A stretch of 16,351 nucleotides of DNA from NCBI GenBank assembly GCA_012961305.1, contig DTZQ01000635.1, forward strand, positions 1-16,351, read 5' to 3'. The notes below the pieces were generated by a model. That model was not told the DNA's origin. It made no database searches and saw nothing but the letters and a program-made list of their open reading frames with translations. The stretch's first letter is position 1. Every line of letters begins with the position of its first letter. The translations under genes were made by a program, and so were the position numbers. Of this stretch, positions 7,426 to 14,992 are shown one piece after another. This stretch comes from Armatimonadota bacterium. Lineage in GTDB: Bacteria; Armatimonadota; UBA10988; DTZQ01.

Positions 7426-8582
7426 CCGCTCTTCATCGTCGGCCCAAAATCTTGGTTGTCAGTCCCACGCCCCCGCCCTTTTCCGGACCGGAGGTGATGA
7501 CCCAATGGCTCCTGCAATCGCCGCTCAGGGAGGAGTTCGAGTTGCTCCATTTCAACATTGGCAAGGAGCGAGAGGTCGAGACCAAAGGAAGTTTTGACCT
7601 GATTAACCTGTTCTATGGATTGGTACAGCCGGTGATTTTGGCCTATTTAATATTACGTGACCACCCGCAGATTGTATACACCAACCTCGCCCAGAACTTA
7701 GCCGGGTTCCTACGGTACGCAAGTTTCGTGTTAGTTGCCCGCCTGTATGGCCGAAAGGTGGTGGTCCGAGTCATGGGCTCAGGTTTCGAGCACTTCTACG
7801 CGCGTGCGCCTGGCTGGTTGAAAGCATTCATTCGGTATGTCATTGCCCAAATTGACCTCTTCATCCTCCGAGGCCACGGTTTGATTTCCCAGTTCGCTGG
7901 CATAGCCCCGGAGGGCAAATGCCGAGTTGTTTATTCGGGAATTGACCCCCATGAGTTTGCCGGCCCTCCCTGCAGTAAACCAGAACAGGCCACCGACGAT
8001 TGTGTACGGGTCCTTTTCGTTGGCTATCTCTCTCATGCCAAAGGGGCGATAGACCTGTTGCGAACTGTACCCTTAGTAGTCTCCCAAGCCCCACAAGTAC
8101 GATTTATGCTGGCGGGAAGCAGGCTCAAAGTGGAGAAGAACATTACTTTTATTGACAATCCCCCGGACAACGAGGCCATGATTGCACAACTGTTGCAAAA
8201 CGACCAAATCAGACAACACGTTGAGTTTTTAGGAGCGATAACCGGACCGGCCAAAATCAAAGCCTTCCGGTCCGCGGACATATTTATTCTCCCTTCCTAT
8301 TCGGAGGCCTTTCCCACAGTTGTCCTGGAGGCGATGGCCGCAGGCTTGCCAGTGGTGGCCACGCCGGTCGGTGCGCTTCCGGAAGTGTTTGGTGCGGAGA
8401 GCATTATCTACATTCCGCCGGGTGATTGTCAGGCCATTGCTCAGGCTCTTTTGAGGCTCATTCGTGACCCGGAATTGCGCCGTCGCATGGGAAGGAGGAA
8501 TCGGGAAATTGTAGGCAAATATTTTAACTTGCAAACCTATGCGTACCAACTCAGCCAAATTTTCAGAGAACTGACCTCCTAA
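7422..8582 (+). CDS. Glycosyltransferase family 4 (second of three)
   Basis: This 386-residue GT-B transferase shares a four-base ATGA overlap with the preceding transferase, so the two are almost certainly coupled. Features are a glycine-rich N-terminal loop (SPTPPPFSGPEV, 14-25), a hydrophobic stretch around 68-110 that could associate with the membrane, FVGYLSHAKG (199-208) at the start of the donor domain, and a canonical E-x7-E motif (Glu295 and Glu303 in SEAFPTVVLEAMAAG). The motif is that of retaining enzymes using UDP-, GDP- or ADP-sugars; the acceptor is unknown. It is followed 10 bases later by the third transferase. Confidence 0.9.
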   Translation: MTALHRRPKILVVSPTPPPFSGPEVMTQWLLQSPLREEFELLHFNIGKEREVETKGSFDLINLFYGLVQPVILAYLILRDHPQIVYTNLAQNLAGFLRYASFVLVARLYGRKVVVRVMGSGFEHFYARAPGWLKAFIRYVIAQIDLFILRGHGLISQFAGIAPEGKCRVVYSGIDPHEFAGPPCSKPEQATDDCVRVLFVGYLSHAKGAIDLLRTVPLVVSQAPQVRFMLAGSRLKVEKNITFIDNPPDNEAMIAQLLQNDQIRQHVEFLGAITGPAKIKAFRSADIFILPSYSEAFPTVVLEAMAAGLPVVATPVGALPEVFGAESIIYIPPGDCQAIAQALLRLIRDPELRRRMGRRNREIVGKYFNLQTYAYQLSQIFRELTS

Positions 8583-8592
8583 AGAATGAACC

Positions 8593-9774
8593 ATGCGAAT
8601 TTTAATGCTCAACCACAATGTGCGCGGTCGAAGTACCTTTTTCCGCTGTTTCCATTTCGGGCGGTGTCTGCGTAAGCGAGGTCATGAAGTTACTTTACTG
8701 ACCATTTCTCCCAGAGCACGGTGGAATTTCCGGGAGGAATTGGTCGCCGGGGTGCGAATAGTAGAAACCCCGGATTTAACCTTTGGCATAGCCCGTAGTG
8801 GCTGGTGTCCCTGGGACACTTGGCAACGCCTCTGCTGGTTGAGACAGGATAACGGTTACGATGTGGTCCACGGATTCGACTGCCGACCAGTGGTAGTTTA
8901 TCCGGCTCTGAAATTACAGCGGCAAGGAGTACCCTACGTTTGTGATTGGGCTGATTGGTGGGGACGGGGAGGGGTTATCGCCGAACGCAATAATCCGTTC
9001 CTCAAATACCTTTTTGGGCCGATTGAGGTGTTCTATGAGGAGCATTTCAGAGACCGCGCTGATTGGCTGACGGTAATCAGCCGGGCTTTGGAGCAACGAG
9101 CGGTGCGTTCGCTGCACCTCCCGCCGGAACGAATCACGCGTCTCCCTTCAGGGGCTGACGTGGAGCATATCCGTCCTTTGCCCCAGCGAGAGGCACGAGA
9201 GGCATTAGGGTTCCCGCCGACAGCCAAAATCGTCGAGTTTGTAGGTTATGTCCACTACGATTTGCTGTTTGTAATAGAGTCCTTTGCCCTGTTGCGGCGG
9301 ATGAAACCGGAAGTGATATTGCTGTTAGTAGGCCGGAAATCCAAACGGGCTCGGCGATTGGCACGTCAGTTGGGGGTGGCCGACGGAGTAGTGGAAACTG
9401 GGCCGCAGCCTTATCCTCAGATACCGCTTTACTTGGCTTGTGCTGACGTTCTGCTGTTGCCCTTCGTTTGCAAAATTGCCAATGTAGGTCGCTGGCCAAA
9501 TAAGGTAGGGGACTATATGGCTGCTGGTCGGCCGATTGTAACTAATCCGACGGGAGAAATGAAATACCTGTTTGAGGAGGAGGAAATTGGCCTGTTAGCG
9601 GAGGATACCCCTGAGGACTTTGCCGTAGCCATCGCCAAACTGCTGGATGACCCAGAGCGGGCAGAGGCCTACGGTCGCCGAGCTCGCCAAGTCGCGGAGG
9701 ACAAATACGCTTGGGAGCGTCTTACCCCTCAATTAGAGGCCATATACGAGTGGGTAATAAAGGGGAGGAATTAG
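8593..9774 (+). CDS. Glycosyltransferase family 4-like (third of three)
   Basis: This 393-residue GT-B protein is more divergent than its two neighbours. The N-terminal domain begins MRILMLNHNVRGRSTFFR; the donor domain contains VEFVGYVHYD (214-223), LLLVGRKSKRARRLA and NKVGDYMAAGRPIVTNPTGE (303-322). The standard E-x7-E is replaced by the K-x-x-D/E-Y-M-A-A-G form found in mannosyl/rhamnosyl-type GT4 relatives. An aromatic, cysteine-bearing patch CDWADWWGRGG (117-127) is unusual. ATG 8593 lacks a strong ribosome binding site but begins exactly at the first beta strand. Its stop TAG shares one base with the GTG start of the next gene (TAGTG). Confidence 0.85.
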   Translation: MRILMLNHNVRGRSTFFRCFHFGRCLRKRGHEVTLLTISPRARWNFREELVAGVRIVETPDLTFGIARSGWCPWDTWQRLCWLRQDNGYDVVHGFDCRPVVVYPALKLQRQGVPYVCDWADWWGRGGVIAERNNPFLKYLFGPIEVFYEEHFRDRADWLTVISRALEQRAVRSLHLPPERITRLPSGADVEHIRPLPQREAREALGFPPTAKIVEFVGYVHYDLLFVIESFALLRRMKPEVILLLVGRKSKRARRLARQLGVADGVVETGPQPYPQIPLYLACADVLLLPFVCKIANVGRWPNKVGDYMAAGRPIVTNPTGEMKYLFEEEEIGLLAEDTPEDFAVAIAKLLDDPERAEAYGRRARQVAEDKYAWERLTPQLEAIYEWVIKGRN

Positions 9775-10727
9775 TGAGAATATTAGTCACCGGCGGGGCC
9801 GGATTCATCGGTTCGCACCTGGGGGAGCGTTTGCTAAATCAAGGTCACAAAGTCGCTTGCGTGGATAATTTCGACGACTACTATGACCCCGCACTGAAAC
9901 GACGCAATTTGGAAGCCGTGCTCGGACATCCCCAGTTCGCCCTGTACGAAGTGGACATTCGGGACAAAAAGGCCCTACAAGCGTGCTTCCGTACCGCGCA
10001 ACCGGAGGCGGTCATCCACCTGGCGGCTCGACCGGGCGTGCGGGCTTCGGCGGCCCAGCCCCAGGTGTACGTTGAGGTCAACGTCTTGGGTACCGCTAAT
10101 GTCTTGGAATGTTGCCGCCACGAGGGAGTCTCGCAGGTGTTGTTTGGGTCCTCTTCTTCGGTTTATGGAGGGCGTTCTTCCGTCCCCTTCCGGGAAGAGG
10201 ACCCGGTAGCCCAACCCCTCTCGCCCTATGCTGCTACTAAGCAGGCCGGGGAGTTGCTCTGCTACACCTACCACCACTTGTACGGCTTAAACGTCACCTG
10301 TTTGCGCTTCTTCTCCGTGTATGGGCCGCGGCGGCGGCCGGATATGGCGGTGCACAAGTTTGCCCGGCTCATTGATGCCGGCCAGGAAGTGCCCATCTAC
10401 GGCGATGGTTCGTCCCGGCGGGACTACACTTACGTGGACGACATCGTGGAGGGGATATTGCGGGCCTTGGAAAAGCCGTTAGAATATGAGATTATCAATT
10501 TGGGGGGGGCACGGACGGTCGAGTTGTCCTATTTGATACACCTGTTGGAGGAGAATCTCGGCCGACCGGCTCGCTTGCGTTACCTGTCACCCCAGCCGGG
10601 CGAAATGCCCATCACCTACGCCGACATCTCCAAAGCCCGGCGGCTGTTGGACTACAATCCCCAGACGGGCATTGAGGAAGGCATAGCCAGATTTGTAGAG
10701 TGGTATCGCAAACGCCAGTGGGCTTAG
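9774..10727 (+). CDS. UDP-glucuronate-4-epimerase-like SDR
   Basis: This 317-residue NAD-dependent epimerase has TGGAGFIG (6-13) as NAD loop, Asp31 for NAD preference, the DNFDDYYDPALKRRN segment (31-45) that is characteristic of the UDP-glucuronate 4-epimerase branch, GSSSSVYGG (125-133) and the catalytic Tyr152/Lys156 in YAATK. RFFSVYGPRRRPDMAVHKF and YGDGSSRRDYTYVDDI complete the family pattern. UDP-glucuronate to UDP-galacturonate is the likeliest reaction, but related 4-epimerases or a decarboxylase-linked activity are possible. Start is GTG 9774, preceded by GGGGAGG (9762-9768). Earlier in-frame starts would place extra residues before the Rossmann strand and run inside the previous gene. 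It contains a G8 run at 10502-10509. Confidence 0.88.
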   Translation: MRILVTGGAGFIGSHLGERLLNQGHKVACVDNFDDYYDPALKRRNLEAVLGHPQFALYEVDIRDKKALQACFRTAQPEAVIHLAARPGVRASAAQPQVYVEVNVLGTANVLECCRHEGVSQVLFGSSSSVYGGRSSVPFREEDPVAQPLSPYAATKQAGELLCYTYHHLYGLNVTCLRFFSVYGPRRRPDMAVHKFARLIDAGQEVPIYGDGSSRRDYTYVDDIVEGILRALEKPLEYEIINLGGARTVELSYLIHLLEENLGRPARLRYLSPQPGEMPITYADISKARRLLDYNPQTGIEEGIARFVEWYRKRQWA

Positions 10728-10737
10728 GGTGTAAAGC

Positions 10738-10750
10738 GTGAACGTTTCAC
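10738..10750. promoter_or_regulatory. Short inverted repeat in the gap before the intein-bearing gene
   Basis: GTGAA-CGT-TTCAC is a perfect 5-bp inverted repeat centred 70 bases before the next start, with AACGTT at its centre. It resembles a small operator, but nothing else supports regulation here and it may be chance. The rest of the 86-base gap holds only the AAGGAG ribosome binding site at about 10800. Confidence 0.2.
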
Positions 10751-10813
10751 TTCGGGCAATGGGCCAAGGAGGGCAGGCTTACCAAATAATCGTTCCCAGA
10801 AGGAGCAACGACC

Positions 10814-13252
10814 ATGAAGGTACTCATCACCGGAGGTGCTGGTTTTATCGGGGCGCAACTGGCGTTTTATCTGCGGGAGCGCGGCCATGAGGTAATAGTC
10901 TTGGACAACCTGGTGCGTCGGGGGAGCGAGTTGAACCTGCCGCTGTTCAAGCGGTGGGGCATTCCCTTCTACCACGGCGACGTGCGCAACGCCGAGGACT
11001 TCGTGGCCCTGCCGCGGGACATTGAAGTCATCTGCGAGACCTGTGCCCAACCCTCGGCCATCGCCGGATATGACAATCCCATATTCGACATCACCAACAA
11101 CACCCTGGGCCTGATGCACACCCTGGAGTTCGCCCGGGAGTGTGGCGCGGCGGTCATCTTTTGGAGCACCAACAAAGTGTACAGCGGGGACCGGGTCAAT
11201 GCCTTTCCTCGCCGGGAGGCGGAAACGCGCTGGGTGTGGGACCAGGAGGCCATTCAGAGGCAGTACGGCGACCACCTGCCCCCGGGCTTTGATCCCCGGT
11301 ACGGCTTTTCGGAGGAGTTCTCCATAGACGGCGGCCAGCACAGCATTTACGGCCTGAGCAAGGTCATGGCCGACCTGGCCTGCCAGGAGTATTACGATGC
11401 CTTCGGGGTGAAGACGGTGGTGAATAGGTTTTCGTGTCTGGCCGGGGATACCAAAATCGAAACGATGGGGGGGACCCTTCTACTTCGGAACATCCGACAA
11501 GGCGAAACCGTACGTACCGCTACCCCCTTAAATAACGGTTGGGCAGATACCTCGACGGGAGCCTTTCGTACTTCCGGAACGGGTAAAACGCTCTGGGAGA
11601 TACGGACAAAACGAGGGCGGGTTATTAGGGCAACCGGCGATCATTTATTTTATTGCCCTGGGGGCTACAAACCCGTCGAAAAGATAGAGTGTGGGCAACT
11701 GGTGGAGGTGCACCCGACAGTGGAGCGCCAGCACTACAGCGAGTTGCCGGATCAAGTGATTCTCTCCCCCCGGGACTTCCAAACCTTGTTCACGAATCCG
11801 CAATGGGCCTGGCCGGAGGGAACGGTTGAGCGCTGCCTGCAGGATTTGAAGCGAAGGCACCTCGACCGGATATCCTACCGCCATCCCATGATTTACGTCC
11901 TGGCCCGTCTGGTTGGGTATGCATTTGGCGACGGCCATTTGGAACTATACAACACACATCGTTCGGATAATAGCCGCGCAACGGTCCGGGCCACAGTTCG
12001 GTTCTATGACAAGGATCCTCTAAATCTCCGGGCCATTCAGGAAGACATCCGCCGGTTGGGCTTTAATTGCGGCGAAATCCGTTCTTCTCGTTCCCCTTCT
12101 GAATTTAATGGAAAACCGATTGACGGTTGGTCTACCAGTTTTACTTGTGGTCAGCGGGCTTTCGTAGGTCTAATGTATTTACTTGGTGTACCCCGGGGCC
12201 GCAAAGCCGAACAGGCGTACCGGGTACCATCTTGGGTACGCGAAGCGCCGGGGGATGTGAAGGCCGAATTCCTGCGGGGCTTTTTTGGGGCTGAACTTCG
12301 TTGTCCTACAATTCGCAATGGAGAACTGTCTTACGTCGCTTACACCCAGAGCAAGCGGGAATCCTTGGCAGATGCGGCCCGCGCATTCAACGAGGACATA
12401 GCGACTATGCTGGCAGAATGGGACATCGAAACATCCCAATTCGAAACTTATCGCTACCAGGCCAGTAATGGTGAATGGACTCGCGGCTATGAACTGCGAA
12501 TCAAGCAAGGTCGGGAGAATATTGCTTGCTTCGCGGAAAAAATCGGCTATGCATATAACCGTGAACGTATGAAGGCCTGTTTCCATATCGCAGAATTTCT
12601 CAAAACAGGTCTGCCCATTGCTCACTATGAGGAATGGATAGCAGACATGACCAAAGGCATCTCGCATCCGGACTCAGCAGGCGTTTGGGACTGGGTTGTG
12701 GAAAAACGACCCGTGGAAAGGGAACCAGTCTACGATCTCACCGTCCCCGAGACAGAAAATTTCATTGCCAATGGCTTTCACGTCCATAATTGCTTGGCCG
12801 GCAAGGGGCAGTTTGGTAAATCGGCGCAGGGCTGGGTAGCCTGGTGGGCCCTGGCCTTTTACTTCGGCCGGCCCCTGAAGTATATCGGGTGGAAGGGCAA
12901 ACAGGTGCGCGATGTGCTGTTCATCGAGGACATCTGCCGTTTGGTGGAGTTGCAAATGGAGCACCTGGAGGACATCGCCGGAGAGGTGTTCAACATCGGC
13001 GGAGGCATGAAGTACACCCTCTCCCTGCGGGAGGCTACTGCCCTGTTGGAGGAGAAATTTGGCCGTTCGGTGCCGGTGGAGTTGGAGCCGGAGCCGCGCA
13101 AGGCCGACCAGTGCATTTACATTTCCGACATCCGCAAAGCAGAGAAACTCCTGGGTTGGGCGCCGACCATCGGCATCCCCGAGGGCTACGACCGCATTAT
13201 CGCCTGGATAAAGGAAAATGAGGCTGCCCTGCGGCAGTTGTACCTAGACTGA
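10814..13252 (+). CDS. CDP-tyvelose/paratose-2-epimerase-like SDR interrupted by an intein
   Basis: The 812-residue precursor is a 360-residue epimerase split by a 452-residue intein (residues 208-659). The N-extein has TGGAGFIG (6-13), Asp31, AQPSAIAGYDNP, the catalytic Ser/Thr in FWSTNKVYSGD (116-126), an ETRWVW segment and Tyr179/Lys183 in YGLSK. The C-extein resumes with CLAGKGQFGKSAQGWV, then RDVLFIEDICR and FNIGGG. The STNKVY...ETRW...YGxSK pattern points to the 2-epimerase branch that interconverts CDP-paratose and CDP-tyvelose, though the true substrate may differ. Removing the intein rejoins NRFS to CLAG and gives a continuous family member of normal length. Without splicing, the active-site helix and the loop after it would be separated, so activity should depend on excision. 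ATG 10814 follows AAGGAG eight bases upstream. It is the last glycan gene, 50 bases ahead of the transporter. Confidence 0.92.
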   Translation: MKVLITGGAGFIGAQLAFYLRERGHEVIVLDNLVRRGSELNLPLFKRWGIPFYHGDVRNAEDFVALPRDIEVICETCAQPSAIAGYDNPIFDITNNTLGLMHTLEFARECGAAVIFWSTNKVYSGDRVNAFPRREAETRWVWDQEAIQRQYGDHLPPGFDPRYGFSEEFSIDGGQHSIYGLSKVMADLACQEYYDAFGVKTVVNRFSCLAGDTKIETMGGTLLLRNIRQGETVRTATPLNNGWADTSTGAFRTSGTGKTLWEIRTKRGRVIRATGDHLFYCPGGYKPVEKIECGQLVEVHPTVERQHYSELPDQVILSPRDFQTLFTNPQWAWPEGTVERCLQDLKRRHLDRISYRHPMIYVLARLVGYAFGDGHLELYNTHRSDNSRATVRATVRFYDKDPLNLRAIQEDIRRLGFNCGEIRSSRSPSEFNGKPIDGWSTSFTCGQRAFVGLMYLLGVPRGRKAEQAYRVPSWVREAPGDVKAEFLRGFFGAELRCPTIRNGELSYVAYTQSKRESLADAARAFNEDIATMLAEWDIETSQFETYRYQASNGEWTRGYELRIKQGRENIACFAEKIGYAYNRERMKACFHIAEFLKTGLPIAHYEEWIADMTKGISHPDSAGVWDWVVEKRPVEREPVYDLTVPETENFIANGFHVHNCLAGKGQFGKSAQGWVAWWALAFYFGRPLKYIGWKGKQVRDVLFIEDICRLVELQMEHLEDIAGEVFNIGGGMKYTLSLREATALLEEKFGRSVPVELEPEPRKADQCIYISDIRKAEKLLGWAPTIGIPEGYDRIIAWIKENEAALRQLYLD
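11435..12790 (+). mobile_element. Full-length LAGLIDADG intein
   Basis: A 452-residue protein intron in frame within the epimerase gene. Block A starts at Cys1 (CLAGDTKIE). Block B holds TGDH with His70 of the T-x-x-H motif (67-70). Block F is YDLTVPETENFIANGF (433-448) and block G ends HVHN with penultimate His451 and Asn452, followed by Cys+1 of the C-extein: every residue needed for class 1 cis-splicing is present. Between blocks B and F are two LAGLIDADG helices, LARLVGYAFGDG (156-167, Asp166) and EFLRGFFGAE (278-287, Glu287), about 120 residues apart, each keeping an acidic metal ligand. This is a homing endonuclease expected to cut intein-free alleles. The segment is less G+C-rich than its host. 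Splicing and cleavage are inferred from motifs only. Confidence 0.95.
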
Positions 13253-13302
13253 AAAGCCGCCCGAAAAAACCTTCACCGCTAAGGCTCTGAAGGAGGCTTT
13301 GG

Positions 13303-14784
13303 ATGGCAGCGGAGGAGCGAGGTCGCTGGGCTTCTCGGACGGCGTTTGTGTTCGCCGCCATCGGGTCTGCAGCGGGGTTGGGCAACGCCTGGCGGTTTCC
13401 CTACATGGCTTATGCCAACGGCGGTGGGGCGTTCCTAATCCCCTATTTCTTCGCTCTGATTACCGCCGGCATCCCCTTGCTCATCCTGGAGTACGGCATT
13501 GGCCAACGGCTGCAGCGAGGGGCTCCGGGGGCCCTGCGGCTGGTCAAAAGGCCCTTCGAGTTCATCGGCTGGTGGGCGCTGATGGTGGGATTCACCATTG
13601 TCGCCTACTACGTGGTGGTGATGGGCTGGATTGTGCTGTATATGGGATACTCCCTTAGCCTGGCTTGGGCGGGGAGGGAAGCGGATTTCTTTCAGCAGCA
13701 GGTATTGCAGGTCTCCGAGCAGCCCAGGGCCCTGGAGGGGATTTGTTGGCCTATATTCTTGGGATTGGTCGTCTCCTGGGTGTTGATTTACCTGTGCATT
13801 TACAAAGGTGTAAGAGGGGTGAGCAAAGTAGTTATGATTACCGTACCCCTGCCGGTAGTGCTGCTGGCCGTCTTGGCCGTGCGGGGCCTTACCCTGCCCG
13901 GAGCCGTGGAGGGCCTTAACTACTACTTGGAGCCGGACTTCTCCCGCCTTTTAGACCCTCAGGTCTGGCTGGCGGCCTACGGGCAGATTTTCTTCACCCT
14001 GAGTTTAGGCTTCGGCATCATGATTGCCTATGCCAGTTACGAGGACCCCCGCTCGGATGTGAACAACAATGCCTTCCTGACCGCCTTCTCCAACTGTGGC
14101 ATCAGTTTTCTGGCCGGCTTTGCGGTCTTCTCCGTCCTGGGCTTCATGGCCCAAACGCAGGGCCTTCCCATTGAAAAGGTAGTGGCTTCGGGACCCAGTC
14201 TGGCCTTTGTGACCTATCCCAAAGGCATCGCCCTACTGCCGGGCGGAACGGTAGTACAGGCCCTCTTCGGCCTCATATTCTTCCTCATGCTGTTCACCCT
14301 GGGCATCGACTCGGCCTTTTCCATTGTCGAGGCCATCAATGTGGGCGTGGAGGACAAGTGGAAGTTGACCCGGACCCACTTGGTCATTTTAGTATGCAGC
14401 CTCGGTTTCCTCGGGGGCATCCTGTTCACCACCCGCGCTGGCCTATATTGGCTGGACATCGTAGACCACTATGCCACCCACTTCGGCCTGACCGTAATTG
14501 GTCTGCTGGAGTGCCTGCTGATTGGCTGGGTCTATGGTGCGGAAAGGCTACGGCAGTACCTCAACGAGGTTAGCGACATTTCCGTTGGTCTCTGGTGGAG
14601 TGTGTGCGTACAAATCCTTACTCCGGCGGTCCTGTTCGTCATTTTGACCCTGCAGTTGAGGAAGGAGTTTCAGGAACCCTACGGCGACTACCCCGCCTGG
14701 GCTTTGATAAGCGGCGCCAGCCTGGTCGTTTTGGCCCCACTTATCGGTTGGCTTCTGGCCAGTGCGCGAGGGAAGGAGGCTTAG
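13303..14784 (+). CDS. SNF/NSS-family sodium-dependent amino-acid symporter
   Basis: This 493-residue inner-membrane protein takes up amino acids with Na+ using the LeuT fold. The diagnostic first helix, AAIGSAAGLGNAWRFPYMAY (18-37), includes the unwound sodium/substrate site, followed by NGGGAFLIPYF and EYGIGQ. I count twelve hydrophobic segments, the last being about WALISGASLVVLAPLIGWLL. TM6 (FFTLSLGFGIMIAYASY) and TM8 (FTLGIDSAFSIVEA) show the expected substrate and ion residues. ATG 13303 follows AAGGAGG six bases upstream. It is directly followed by a MetS-like partner, an arrangement known for MetP-type methionine/alanine importers, which suggests but does not prove that substrate. It lies on the same strand 50 bases after the glycan cluster with no visible terminator, so read-through is possible. 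Confidence 0.93.
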   Translation: MAAEERGRWASRTAFVFAAIGSAAGLGNAWRFPYMAYANGGGAFLIPYFFALITAGIPLLILEYGIGQRLQRGAPGALRLVKRPFEFIGWWALMVGFTIVAYYVVVMGWIVLYMGYSLSLAWAGREADFFQQQVLQVSEQPRALEGICWPIFLGLVVSWVLIYLCIYKGVRGVSKVVMITVPLPVVLLAVLAVRGLTLPGAVEGLNYYLEPDFSRLLDPQVWLAAYGQIFFTLSLGFGIMIAYASYEDPRSDVNNNAFLTAFSNCGISFLAGFAVFSVLGFMAQTQGLPIEKVVASGPSLAFVTYPKGIALLPGGTVVQALFGLIFFLMLFTLGIDSAFSIVEAINVGVEDKWKLTRTHLVILVCSLGFLGGILFTTRAGLYWLDIVDHYATHFGLTVIGLLECLLIGWVYGAERLRQYLNEVSDISVGLWWSVCVQILTPAVLFVILTLQLRKEFQEPYGDYPAWALISGASLVVLAPLIGWLLASARGKEA

Positions 14785-14787
14785 ACG

Positions 14788-14922
14788 GTGAAACCGCTGG
14801 CCATCTTCATGTTGATATTCGGCGCAGTCTTCCTGTATGGGGGCTTAGGTTACTGCATCTATCGTGCCCTCTTAGCCGAGGAGCGGAAGGCAAGACCGGG
14901 CGCAGGGGAGGAAGAGCGGTAA
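14788..14922 (+). CDS. MetS-like small subunit of the NSS transporter
   Basis: A 44-residue protein beginning at GTG 14788, with GGAAGGAGG (14771-14779) ideally placed inside the end of the symporter gene; only three bases separate the two ORFs. One transmembrane helix (residues 4-26, LAIFMLIFGAVFLYGGLGY) contains the GG(L) turn typical of MetS proteins, followed by a short charged cytoplasmic tail, LLAEERKARPGAGEEER. MetS proteins accompany MetP in methionine/alanine uptake and are needed for activity in the characterised Corynebacterium system. Size, topology and position support the call; sequence conservation in this family is low. Confidence 0.85.
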   Translation: MKPLAIFMLIFGAVFLYGGLGYCIYRALLAEERKARPGAGEEER

Positions 14923-14933
14923 AAACCGGTAAC

Positions 14934-14963
14934 CTGAGTAGTTTGACAAGGTCAAATTTTCCG
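14934..14963 (+). repeat. Dispersed intergenic near-repeat, copy 2
   Basis: A 30-base match to positions 21-49: CTGAGTAGT, then AAGGTCAA, then a T/C run ending CCG. This copy includes the perfect inverted repeat described in the terminator entry. It lies in the 70-base space between convergent genes. Whether this is one short repeat family or a chance similarity of about 24 matching bases is open. Confidence 0.4.
14942..14960 (+). terminator. Weak hairpin with T-run after the transporter pair
   Basis: TTTGAC-AAG-GTCAAA is a perfect 6-bp inverted repeat followed directly by TTTT on the plus strand, 19 bases after the small-subunit stop. The stem has only two G-C pairs, so termination would be weak. 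A second small hairpin, CGGT-AAAA-ACCG, overlaps the stop codon (14917-14928). No T-run follows on the minus strand, so it does not serve the convergent xylanase gene. Confidence 0.35.
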
Positions 14964-14992
14964 CTTGGTCTGGCCCTCACTCTTAATCCTTC

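Noticed and set aside
9711..9773. Earlier in-frame start for the UDP-glucuronate-epimerase-like gene
   Set aside because: GTG 9774 has GGGGAGG at ideal distance and starts at the Rossmann strand; the extension lies entirely inside the preceding transferase gene.
10724..11341. Long minus-strand reading frame opposite the epimerase (205 codons)
   Set aside because: It is antisense to a clear SDR gene with catalytic motifs; the translated product has no recognisable motif, and it reflects G+C-rich codon bias.
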